64,000 nt of DNA from Caballeronia concitans. Its GTDB lineage: Bacteria; Pseudomonadota; Gammaproteobacteria; Burkholderiales; Burkholderiaceae. The DNA is taken from NCBI RefSeq assembly GCF_001544615.1, contig NZ_FCNV02000005.1, forward strand, positions 225,803-289,802, written 5' to 3'. Each line of letters opens with the position of its first letter. The first letter of the stretch is position 1. This document shows positions 29,862-36,930 of this stretch, piece after piece. The notes below the pieces were generated by a model, which saw only the letters and a list, made by a program, of their open reading frames with translations, searched no databases and was not told the origin of the DNA. A program made the translations under genes and the position numbers.

Positions 29862-30113
29862 ATGACGAAACGACTGATCGCGGCAAGCGCCCTCTTCTGC
29901 GCCGCCTTCGCCGTGCATGCGCAAGGCACGCAGGCCGCGCGCCCGGACGATAACGCATCGATGGTCAAGCCGCCCGGCGCGCCCGGTTCGCCCGCCGCGA
30001 GCGCGACGCGTCCGCACAATCCAGACAACATGCCGGTCAAGCGCCCGAATCCGCCGCCGAACAGCGACCGCATGCTGCACAACAGTCCCGCGAGCGACGC
30101 CATCGCGAAGTAA
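29862..30113 (+). CDS. Small secreted Pro-rich protein (83 aa)
   Basis: An 83-residue precursor with a clear signal peptide (MTKRLIAASALFCAAFAVHAQ, cleavage after AHA-like VHA near residue 20). The mature part of about 60 residues is rich in Pro, Asn and Ala with no predicted domain, so it is probably disordered in the periplasm. GAGGAG precedes the ATG. Function unknown. Confidence 0.7.
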   Translation: MTKRLIAASALFCAAFAVHAQGTQAARPDDNASMVKPPGAPGSPAASATRPHNPDNMPVKRPNPPPNSDRMLHNSPASDAIAK

Positions 30114-30208
30114 GTGCAACGGCACCGGCTGGCCCGCGCGCGCCCCTATAATGGCGCTCGTCACGATAACCGAGCGAGCCGCGGTCTCGCCCGCACGCGG
30201 TCCAGCCA

Positions 30209-30634
30209 ATGCAAAAACTTATTCTGCCGTTAGTTTCCGGATTTCTCGCCGCACTGTTCTTTCGTGAATCGACGTACGCGCTTCTGCACGCAGCCGGCCT
30301 GATCGATACGGCCGGCTTCTCCACCGCGCCGTTCCTGCCGATCGGCATCCCCGAATTCATCGCCAATGCGCTATGGAGCGCCGTCATCGCCATTCTGATG
30401 GCCTGGCTGCTGCGCGTCGCGCCCGAGAACCGCGCACCGTGGATCGGCGCGCTCGTGTTCGGCGGCATCGTGCTGACGGCGGTGAGCGCGTTCGTGATCG
30501 ATCCGGCTCGCGGCATCTGGCCGGCCGGCAACATGCTGCCGCGCCTCGCGCCGAACTTCATCGCGAACGGCATCTGGGGCTGGGGCGCGCTCGTCTTCAT
30601 GCGCGCGTTCATGGCGCGCGGCGAAGCACGCTAA
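30209..30634 (+). CDS. Hypothetical inner-membrane protein (141 aa)
   Basis: A 141-residue hydrophobic protein with about four membrane helices (roughly 5-25, 50-70, 78-98, 115-133). Between them lie short loops such as TAGFSTAPFLPIGIPEF. It has no recognised domain and ends with a basic/acidic tail (MARGEAR). It lies 95 bp after the secreted small protein gene; co-transcription is possible. Function unknown. Confidence 0.75.
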   Translation: MQKLILPLVSGFLAALFFRESTYALLHAAGLIDTAGFSTAPFLPIGIPEFIANALWSAVIAILMAWLLRVAPENRAPWIGALVFGGIVLTAVSAFVIDPARGIWPAGNMLPRLAPNFIANGIWGWGALVFMRAFMARGEAR

Positions 30635-30670
30635 CGCATCGAATACGCGGGCGCCTGCCCGCGCCGTGCG

Positions 30671-31783
30671 TCAATCTTTCAGCAGCCGCAGCGGATGCGT
30701 CGCCGGCGTCCACGCGCTGTCGAACATCCGCTCGACCTCGTTCGGCTCGACATCTTCCGCCCGCGCGATTCTCCAGGCCGGCTGATTGTCCTTGTCGACG
30801 ATACGCGCCCGGATGCCCTCCGCCACGTCGCCGCGCTCGAACGCCGAACGCGTGAGATCGAGATCGCGGCGCAGCGTTTCGGCCATCGTCGAGAAGCGCG
30901 CGCGGTCCACTTGCTGAAGCGAAACATCGACGGAAAGCGGCGAGCGTTCGCGCAACTCCGCCGCCGTAGCCCGCGCCCACTCGTTGCCGGACGCGTCCGC
31001 TTCGCGTTCGAGCGAAGCCAGGATCGCCGCGCCGTTGCCCGCCGCGAAATGCTTGTCGATGAGCGTGCGCGCTTCGGCGAGCGCGCTGGCGTCGGGAATC
31101 GGCGAGACCTTGTACTTCGTCGTTTCGTTTTCGACGAAGCGCATGATGTCCACGCCATCCAGAAAGCGCTGATGCCGCAGCGATTCGATCAGCCCGGGCA
31201 GCGCGCCGTCGTCGAGATAGGCGTCGGCCATGCGGGCGTAAAGCGCATCGGCGGCGCCCATGCTCGCGCCCGTCGCCGCCAGATAACGGCCGATCGCGCC
31301 CGGCGCGCGCGCCAGGAACCAGCTCACGCCGACATCCGGAAAGAGCCCGATGCGCGTCTCCGGCATTGCCATCTTCGTGGACTGCGTGACGATGCGCAGG
31401 CCGCCCGTATGATGCGCGCCTTGCGATATGCCCATGCCGCCGCCCATCACGACGCCGTTCACCACCGCGACGTACGGCTTCGGGAACGTGAAGATGGCGT
31501 GATTGAGCTTGTATTCGTCGATGAAGAATGCGTCGATGGCGTCGCGGTCGCCCGCCTTCGCCGCGTCGTATAGAAAGCGAATGTCGCCGCCCGCGCAGAA
31601 CGCGCGTACGTGCGGGCTGTAGATCACGACGGCGCGGATCGCCTGGTCGTGACGCCATGCCCGCAACGCTTCGCTGATCGCGCGCAGCATCGGCGGCGTC
31701 AGCGCGTTGAGCGCCTTCGGACGATCGAGCGCAATGAAGCCGATGCCGTTGGCGGTGTCGATACGGATGTCTTCAGTGGTCAT
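30671..31783 (-). CDS. 3-hydroxyisobutyryl-CoA hydrolase / enoyl-CoA hydratase family protein
   Basis: A 370-residue crotonase-fold enzyme. The oxyanion-hole segment FCAGGDIRFLYDAA, the second-strand GVVMGGGMGIS and the catalytic segment MPETRIGLFPDVGVSWFLAR are present; the Glu and Asp there and the length of about 370 (longer than the 260 of simple hydratases) favour 3-hydroxyisobutyryl-CoA hydrolase of valine catabolism. The start at 31783 gives MTTEDIRIDTANGIGFIAL. It is encoded downstream of a TetR gene (28 bp) on the same strand. Confidence 0.85.
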   Translation of the reverse strand: MTTEDIRIDTANGIGFIALDRPKALNALTPPMLRAISEALRAWRHDQAIRAVVIYSPHVRAFCAGGDIRFLYDAAKAGDRDAIDAFFIDEYKLNHAIFTFPKPYVAVVNGVVMGGGMGISQGAHHTGGLRIVTQSTKMAMPETRIGLFPDVGVSWFLARAPGAIGRYLAATGASMGAADALYARMADAYLDDGALPGLIESLRHQRFLDGVDIMRFVENETTKYKVSPIPDASALAEARTLIDKHFAAGNGAAILASLEREADASGNEWARATAAELRERSPLSVDVSLQQVDRARFSTMAETLRRDLDLTRSAFERGDVAEGIRARIVDKDNQPAWRIARAEDVEPNEVERMFDSAWTPATHPLRLLKD

Positions 31784-31811
31784 CGTGTTGAGAGTCGGAA
31801 CGTTCTGTCGG

Positions 31812-32405
31812 TCAATCACCTGAGCCAGCGGCGAGCCACGCATCGAGCGACAACTCGACGAGCGCCGCTACCGGCGCGCCCGGCGGCGCCGCGCCGCTCA
31901 GTTCGAGCGCGACGATGCCGTGCAAGTTCGCCCATAACGCCTGCGCGCACGCAGCCGGGTCGGCAGCGTGCAACGCGGCGAACGTATCGGCGAACACCGA
32001 AAGCAAGCTTGCGTCATCGCGGCCGCCCGTTGCATCGACTGTCTCCATGAACATTAGCCGATACATCTCCGGCTCGCCGAGGCCGAACGCCACATACGCA
32101 CGGCCCAGCGCTTTCAGGCGCGCGGCGGCATCCGCGATACGCGCGTGCGGCACGAAAGCCGCGCGCAGTTGCGCATGCCCTTCTTCGCGCAACGCTCGCG
32201 CAATTTCTCCGCGGCTTCTGAAATGAAGATAGAGCGCCGCGGGCGAGTAGTCGATCGCGTCGGCCAGCTTGCGCATGGAAAGCGACGCGATGCCCTCGTT
32301 CCTCACGATGCCACGCGAGACTTCGAGTATGCGCTCACGCAACGCGTCGCGCTGCTGCTTCGTATGCAGGCGCAATCGGCGTGTCCGCTCTTCATCGAGA
32401 CCCAT
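31812..32405 (-). CDS. TetR-family transcriptional regulator
   Basis: A 197-residue regulator with an N-terminal TetR helix-turn-helix (about residues 15-60, IASLSMRKLADAIDYSPAALYLHF) and a C-terminal ligand domain that fits the TetR_C-33-like group. The start at 32405 is supported by a promoter whose expected start point is 32406; the upstream ATG at 32414 lies within the -10 box. It is likely to regulate the acyl-CoA gene just downstream and itself. The inducer, perhaps an acyl-CoA, is inferred from context only. Confidence 0.88.
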   Translation of the reverse strand: MGLDEERTRRLRLHTKQQRDALRERILEVSRGIVRNEGIASLSMRKLADAIDYSPAALYLHFRSRGEIARALREEGHAQLRAAFVPHARIADAAARLKALGRAYVAFGLGEPEMYRLMFMETVDATGGRDDASLLSVFADTFAALHAADPAACAQALWANLHGIVALELSGAAPPGAPVAALVELSLDAWLAAGSGD

Positions 32406-32412
32406 GCGAGGC

Positions 32413-32441
32413 ATTGTCGGCACCGCCACTTTGCAAGTCAA
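32413..32441 (-). promoter_or_regulatory. TetR-gene promoter, probably leaderless transcript
   Basis: Minus-strand TTGACT (32441-32436) and GACAAT (32418-32413) with 17-bp spacing. The predicted start at about 32406 is adjacent to the ATG at 32405. Confidence 0.6.
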
Positions 32442-32484
32442 TTTTGAAACCGGGCGGCGGCGATGCCGCGATCAGCGACGCCGC

Positions 32485-32673
32485 TCAGACGATCATCGAT
32501 CCGTCGTCATCCCTGCGCGAGGCCGGGCCCGCGTGATAGAGCGGCTCGTCCGAGTCGCCCAGCACGACCGAAGCAAACAGGATGCAGAAGCCAAGAATCA
32601 GGACGCCGACGGCCGCCCAGATGAGCCAAAGTGCGTTGGACTCGACGAGCGAGTGAAGAAAGGATTGAAGCAT
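32485..32673 (-). CDS. Small single-span membrane protein (62 aa)
   Basis: A 62-residue protein with one membrane helix at about residues 15-40 (LWLIWAAVGVLILGFCILFASVVLG) and a short soluble tail (DSDEPLYHAGPASRRDDDGSMIV). The ATG at 32673 is preceded by GGGG; the longer frame adds a poorly supported extension. Function unknown. Confidence 0.65.
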   Translation of the reverse strand: MLQSFLHSLVESNALWLIWAAVGVLILGFCILFASVVLGDSDEPLYHAGPASRRDDDGSMIV

Positions 32674-32896
32674 ACGACCCCGCGCGATTTTTATAATGGA
32701 TTGCTCTCTGCAGCCTTTCGGCGGGAGCAAGTTATATGCCGAGCGAATCGCATCGCGTGCGGCAGAATGTGACGATGTTACTCCGAGGCGCGGGCGGGCG
32801 AAAGGACATCATTCACAGGCGCGCGTGATTCGCATGCCTGCGTTGAAGGACTTACATCGCTTGCTTGTAAGACGGATAAACGAAGAGCCGCCCGTC

Positions 32897-33184
32897 TCAT
32901 TCGACGGTGACGCGCCCCGGCGGAAAGTGCCCGCTTTTCAGAAGCACGGGCATGCCGTTCGTGACTTGCAGATGCTCTCGCGCAACCGCTTCGATGCGCC
33001 CGCGCCCTGCATCGAACGCGTCGATCCAGCCGGCGCTGTCGTAGGTTTGCGCGCCGAAGTGGTCTTCGAGCGCCTCGACGGAAATGGCGCACGGCACGCG
33101 CCGGCCATCGACGAGCGCGGCGAATTCGATCGTCAGGTTGGAATCGCGATAATCCGGCGCGTCGGGAAGAAAACGAATATCCAT
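32897..33184 (-). CDS. DUF1488-like protein (95 aa)
   Basis: A 95-residue soluble protein. The pattern DIRFLPDAPDYRDSNLTIEFAALVDGRR, VPCAISVEALEDHFGA and a later LLKSGHFPPG fits DUF1488, a small family of unknown function found in many proteobacteria. The start could also be the ATG at 33205, seven codons upstream; I prefer 33184 because it gives the family opening. Confidence 0.7.
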   Translation of the reverse strand: MDIRFLPDAPDYRDSNLTIEFAALVDGRRVPCAISVEALEDHFGAQTYDSAGWIDAFDAGRGRIEAVAREHLQVTNGMPVLLKSGHFPPGRVTVE

Positions 33185-33309
33185 GATTGTCTCGTTGCTC
33201 GGCATCTTTCTCGCTCGATGACCTGCGAAAAAAGGCTCGTGAGCGTACGCACGAACCGATCCGGGCGACCATGGTACTCGTGCATGCGCCGCCGGGTCCA
33301 GCGCGCGCG

Positions 33310-33666
33310 TCACGCGTCGAGCACGTCTTCTTCCACGTCCACGACGAGCAGCGAGCTTGCGCGCGGATCGGCGTAATTGAAATCGAGGTAGCGGCTCAAC
33401 TCACGCACACGCTGGCAGACGCGTTCGCGTGCATCGTTCGACAGGTTCGGATAGTCCCGCAACACGCGGGCGTCGAACCGGTAATGCACGCCCCAGGCAA
33501 TATTGCCCGCATGATTCGCCACGCCGCCCGTGCGCCAGCTCACGAAGAGCGCGGGCGTCGGGTCGCCGCCGATCTCGGCGATGTCCGCGCCGCTCGGAAA
33601 GAGATCGACGAGACAGTTCGCAATGTCGTAAAGCACGGCGTGGCGCAGATGGATGGCTCGCATCAT
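33310..33666 (-). CDS. Hypothetical protein (118 aa)
   Basis: A 118-residue soluble protein with no recognised domain, opening MMRAIHLRHAVLYDIANCLVDLFP. It is predicted mixed alpha/beta; the C-terminus is strongly acidic (VVDVEEDVLDA). Its start overlaps the stop of the 90-residue gene before it (ATGA at 33663-33666), so the two are translationally coupled. Confidence 0.6.
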   Translation of the reverse strand: MMRAIHLRHAVLYDIANCLVDLFPSGADIAEIGGDPTPALFVSWRTGGVANHAGNIAWGVHYRFDARVLRDYPNLSNDARERVCQRVRELSRYLDFNYADPRASSLLVVDVEEDVLDA

Positions 33667-33935
33667 GTCGATTGCAGCAATCGGTCGATGTAATCGCGCG
33701 CCGCCTGCTCGACGTGTGCGAGCGCTTCTTCCTCGGTGGCGAAGCGTCGGGCGGGGCCGAGGTCGACGAGCGCCTCGAAGTGGCGCGCGTTGTCCGGTCC
33801 GTCCTGCCCGAGGCTCACCGAACCGACATAGATGCCCGCACCGGGCTGATCGCCTTCGGCCTCGTGCGTCTGAACGAGCCGCGCCGATGCGCTGATGTAA
33901 TAGCCTCGATACGGTCCCGTGACTCTTTCCGCCAT
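33663..33935 (-). CDS. Hypothetical protein (90 aa)
   Basis: A 90-residue soluble protein opening MAERVTGPYRGYYISASARLV, with a beta-rich first half and a C-terminal helix (FATEEEALAHVEQAARDYIDRLL). This layout resembles small CBS- or DUF-like stress proteins but no family is named with confidence. AGGAGG precedes the ATG at 33935. It overlaps the next gene by 4 bp. Confidence 0.65.
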   Translation of the reverse strand: MAERVTGPYRGYYISASARLVQTHEAEGDQPGAGIYVGSVSLGQDGPDNARHFEALVDLGPARRFATEEEALAHVEQAARDYIDRLLQST

Positions 33936-34202
33936 TTGTTCTTGCCTCCTTTGCGTTGGGTCATGTCGTGCGTGACTGCCGCGCGAATGCAATTCAAACC
34001 GATTTCGAATCGATTAAGGCGTTCGATTCGGCAAATAGTTCATCGCTTAAGGATGCCTTCAGTTCATGCACGGCTTCTCGCAAGGGCCGCGCCCGCGCCC
34101 TGTTTGCGGCGTATGGGACAATGCGCATCTCAAAAATGCGTGGCGACGACCTGCTTTCGTTTCGCTGTCGTCGCATCGCAAGTCAGAAATCACGAGGTAA
34201 AG

Positions 34203-34568
34203 ATGAAGCAATCCGATCGGCGCACGCGCCGACTCTTCGCCCTATTGAACGCATTCCGCGGCACGCGCGCGGTCGTGGTGGGCGCGGCTGCGGTGGTGGT
34301 GTCGGGACTTGGCGCGTGCGCATCGTCGAACGATGCATCGCTCATCAACCTGCCCGATGGACAGACCGGATACGCGGTGAACTGCAGCGGCGCCGACGCC
34401 GGATCGAGCTGGGCGAGCTGCTACGTGCTCGCCGGCAAAGCGTGCGGCGCGACGGGCTACGACATCGTGTCGAAGGACAACGAGGAAGGCGGCCCCACGG
34501 GCGGCGGCATCAGCAACGTGATATCGGCGAACGTGAAGAATCGCTCGATGATCATTCGCTGCAAATAA
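34203..34568 (+). CDS. Putative lipoprotein (121 aa)
   Basis: A 121-residue precursor with a basic start, a hydrophobic stretch (VVVGAAAVVVSGLGAC, ending near residue 39) and a lipobox-like L-G-A-C; the first mature residue would be Cys39. The mature part contains three further cysteines and a Gly-rich stretch and ends KNRSMIIRCK. Function unknown; predicted outer- or inner-membrane anchored in the periplasm. Confidence 0.7.
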   Translation: MKQSDRRTRRLFALLNAFRGTRAVVVGAAAVVVSGLGACASSNDASLINLPDGQTGYAVNCSGADAGSSWASCYVLAGKACGATGYDIVSKDNEEGGPTGGGISNVISANVKNRSMIIRCK

Positions 34569-34607
34569 GCGACGCTTGCTCAACAAGCGAGGCGTCGCTC
34601 GAGTGGA

Positions 34608-35105
34608 TCAGTGACGGTCGAGCGCGAGCGCGGCGAAGCTCTGGCCGAGGACCGCGCACAGCGCTTCGACGACCATTTCGTGATCGCTGCGCTGCGGCAG
34701 TCCCGACACCGCGACCGACCCGATGACGCCTGCATTCGCGACGCGAATCGGGAACGCCCCGCCGTGTGCGGCGTACTGGGCGGGATCCAGACCGAACTTG
34801 TCGGCGAGCGTCGCGCCCGACTGTTGCAGCGTCAGGCCGACGCCATACGAGCTGCGGCGAAAGTGCTCCACCGTCTTCGACTTGCGTTCGGCCCAGCGGG
34901 CGTTGTCGGGCGTGGCGCCGTCGAGCGCGGCGAAGAAGAGCCGCTGCCCGAATGTGCGAACGTCGATCGCGACGGCGGCGCTGCGTGCCAGCGCCATTTC
35001 GCGCAATTGCGACCCGAGTTGCCATGCGTGTTCGGCGTGGAACTGCGGGAACACGAGTGTGTTTTCCTGATGCGCGATAGCCTGAAGGTCGTGCGGGATG
35101 TCCAT
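34608..35105 (-). CDS. UPF0303 family protein (heme-degrading GlcG-like fold)
   Basis: A 165-residue protein of the UPF0303/YBR137W family, related to the DUF336 (GlcG/HbpS) fold. The segments [48 protein letters not shown] and [23 protein letters not shown] are typical. The biochemical role of the family is unsettled. The start at 35105 gives [14 protein letters not shown]. It converges with the lipoprotein gene. Confidence 0.85.
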   Translation of the reverse strand: MDIPHDLQAIAHQENTLVFPQFHAEHAWQLGSQLREMALARSAAVAIDVRTFGQRLFFAALDGATPDNARWAERKSKTVEHFRRSSYGVGLTLQQSGATLADKFGLDPAQYAAHGGAFPIRVANAGVIGSVAVSGLPQRSDHEMVVEALCAVLGQSFAALALDRH

Positions 35106-35212
35106 CGGGGGCGGCTCCGTTTGCGTGGCTTGGAATCGGTTGAAGGCGATGGGGGATTTTGACACGGGCGGGAAGCACTGTGGCCGATCCGTTATTTCGA
35201 TAGGATCGCTAA

Positions 35213-35247
35213 CTGTTTTTCAGCGCCTTTACGGCGCGGAAAAACAG
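35213..35247. repeat. Second hairpin downstream of tRNA-fMet
   Basis: CTGTTTTTC (35213-35221) with GAAAAACAG (35239-35247) and inner GCGCC/GGCGC, separated by one A-G mismatch and a 5-nt loop. It follows directly after the primary terminator hairpin in the tRNA direction. Confidence 0.65.
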
Positions 35248-35280
35248 AAAGGGGTTACAGGCAAGAACCTGTAACCCCTT
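35240..35280 (-). terminator. Terminator of tRNA-fMet
   Basis: A 13-bp perfect stem AAGGGGTTACAGG/CCTGTAACCCCTT (35249-35280) with a 6-nt loop. On the minus strand it is followed by TTTCTGTTTTTC. Confidence 0.88.
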
Positions 35281-35287
35281 GAATGCT

Positions 35288-35364
<77 letters not shown>

Positions 35365-35379
35365 TCCGTCGAAGAAAAG

Positions 35380-35408
35380 ATTATAGGACATCGGGCAGAC
35401 ATGCGCAA
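35380..35408 (-). promoter_or_regulatory. Promoter of tRNA-fMet
   Basis: Minus-strand TTGCGC (35408-35403) and TATAAT (35385-35380) with 17-bp spacing, 15 bp upstream of the tRNA. Confidence 0.85.
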
Positions 35409-35554
35409 CGATTAGTTGAATGTTTCTGCATGAGCCAGAGCAACGTACTGCGTCGGATAGTCTCGCTCGCTAATGCGCTCCATCGCGAAAGCGCTATAGG
35501 GCGCGTGGCATAATCGCCGGGACCAGCAATCATCATCGGCATCAAGAGCGCGGC

Positions 35555-35935
35555 ATGCAGCGTTTGCAGCGGGGAATCATGAGTAGAGTCGGCGGGATCG
35601 TCGCCCTGTGCGCGATGCTCATGCTCTCGCTCGCGCCCGCCGCGTCGCAATGGCTGAACGCCAAGCGCGTCGATGCCCCGCTCGCTTCGGTATGCGCATC
35701 GGGCATCGAGCGGACCGCGCTTTCATCGCATGCCGATGACCACGCCTTGGGCCATCTCGCGGCCTGCGGTTATTGCGACCTCCTCGCGCACGCGCCCACG
35801 CCGCCCATCTTCCCACTGGCGTTCGCGTCGATACACAGGCAGCGCGCATCGTTCAGTGCGACCGATGCCGCCAGCGCGGTGCATCGGCTCCGCTTCGACG
35901 ACGCGCAACCGCGCGCGCCACCCGCCCTCGCCTGA
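35555..35935 (+). CDS. DUF2946-family protein, copper-associated
   Basis: A 126-residue protein with a hydrophobic N-terminal segment (VGGIVALCAMLMLSLAPAASQWL, about 12-34) and the DUF2946 motif HLAACGYCDLLAHAP with its C-x-x-C pair near 71-74. DUF2946 genes commonly sit beside copC, copD or TonB copper receptors. Here copC follows 98 bp downstream and a PCuAC chaperone after that. The role is inferred to be copper handling in the periplasm or membrane. A second ATG at residue 9 (GIMSRVGG) is possible. Confidence 0.78.
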   Translation: MQRLQRGIMSRVGGIVALCAMLMLSLAPAASQWLNAKRVDAPLASVCASGIERTALSSHADDHALGHLAACGYCDLLAHAPTPPIFPLAFASIHRQRASFSATDAASAVHRLRFDDAQPRAPPALA

Positions 35936-35992
35936 CCCGCTTCCCATTCCGCACGCCGATACGTCGCATCGAACGACGTGGAAGCGCCGCGT

Positions 35993-36020
35993 CATCACGC
36001 ATCACGCATCACGCATCACG
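35993..36020 (+). repeat. (CATCACG)4 heptanucleotide tract before copC
   Basis: Four exact tandem copies of CATCACG, ending immediately before the AAAGGA ribosome-binding site and 13 bp before the copC start codon. Units are not a multiple of three and lie outside coding sequence. Confidence 0.95.
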
Positions 36021-36033
36021 AAAGGACACCACC

Positions 36034-36396
36034 ATGACGTTCAAATCCGCATTGCGCGGCGCGCTCGCGCTCGGGCTCATCGCGTCCGCGCAACTTGCGT
36101 TCGCTCACGCACTGCCCAAAGTGCAGCAGCCCGGCCCCGGCGCGACGGTCAGCGCGCCGCACGAAGCGTCGATCGTATTCGGCGAAGCGCTCGAACCCAC
36201 CTTCAGCTCGATGCTCGTCACCGACGCTCACGGCACGCAGGTCAACACCGCAAAATCCGTCGTCGATACGAACGACAAGAAGCACATGAGCGTCGCGTTG
36301 GGCACGCTTGCGCCGGGCGTCTATAAAGTGCAGTGGACGGCGGTTGCCGCCGACGGCCATCGCACGCAAGGTCACTACAACTTCACGGTCAAGTGA
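36034..36396 (+). CDS. copC: CopC-domain periplasmic copper-binding protein
   Basis: A 120-residue precursor with a signal peptide cleaved after AFA (residue 24), leaving an N-terminal histidine ([15 protein letters not shown]), the copper ligand of CopC. The single cupredoxin-like domain continues to the C-terminal [15 protein letters not shown], which contributes further His ligands. CopC binds copper in the periplasm and may pass it on to CopD; no copD is present in the window. AAAGGA lies upstream. It is followed by a PCuAC chaperone gene after 7 bp. Confidence 0.93.
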   Translation: MTFKSALRGALALGLIASAQLAFAHALPKVQQPGPGATVSAPHEASIVFGEALEPTFSSMLVTDAHGTQVNTAKSVVDTNDKKHMSVALGTLAPGVYKVQWTAVAADGHRTQGHYNFTVK

Positions 36397-36403
36397 GGCC
36401 GCA

Positions 36404-36853
36404 ATGAAAAAAACCGCTGTACTCGCAGGCGCGCTCGCGTGCGCGTCTGCCCTGCCGTTCGTCTCCGCCGCTCATGCGGCCACGCTCGAAGCGCGCGATT
36501 GCTGGGTTCGCGCGATGCCGCCGAATCTGCCGTCGTCGGGCTACTTCGTGGTCGCCAACAACGGCGACAAGCCCGCGACGCTCACCGCCGCCGACACGCC
36601 CGCCTTCAACATGGCGATGATGCACAAGTCGGAAAACAAGGGCGGCACGGCGACGATGTCCGCCGTCGATAATGTCGATGTCCCCGCGCACGGCACGCTC
36701 GCCTTCGCGCCGAAGGGCTATCACCTGATGCTCGAGGGGCCGGGTGAGTCCGTGAAGGTCGGCGCGACGATTCCGCTCACGCTCACCTTCGCCGACAAGA
36801 GCACGGTCAAGGTGGATTGCGCAGTAAAGTCGGCGGCGACGCTCGGCAAGTAA
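36404..36853 (+). CDS. PCuAC periplasmic copper chaperone
   Basis: A 149-residue precursor with a signal peptide (cleavage near AHA, residue 25). The mature protein has the PCu(A)C ligand pattern: MMHKSE near 72 followed by a methionine about 10 residues on, and GYHLML about 25 residues later (H-x-M). These proteins deliver Cu(I) to cytochrome oxidase. It is the third gene of the DUF2946-copC-PCuAC operon, which ends at a strong terminator. Confidence 0.92.
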   Translation: MKKTAVLAGALACASALPFVSAAHAATLEARDCWVRAMPPNLPSSGYFVVANNGDKPATLTAADTPAFNMAMMHKSENKGGTATMSAVDNVDVPAHGTLAFAPKGYHLMLEGPGESVKVGATIPLTLTFADKSTVKVDCAVKSAATLGK

Positions 36854-36869
36854 CTCGCCATCAAGCAAG

Positions 36870-36906
36870 GCGCGCCGGGGTCGAGAGACGCCCGGCGCGC
36901 TTTTTT
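36870..36906 (+). terminator. Terminator of the copper operon
   Basis: GCGCGCCGGG (36870-36879) and CCCGGCGCGC (36891-36900), a 10-bp stem with an 11-nt loop, followed by TTTTTT. Confidence 0.93.
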
Positions 36907-36930
36907 CATGCGCTCGATGCTTCGGTCACG

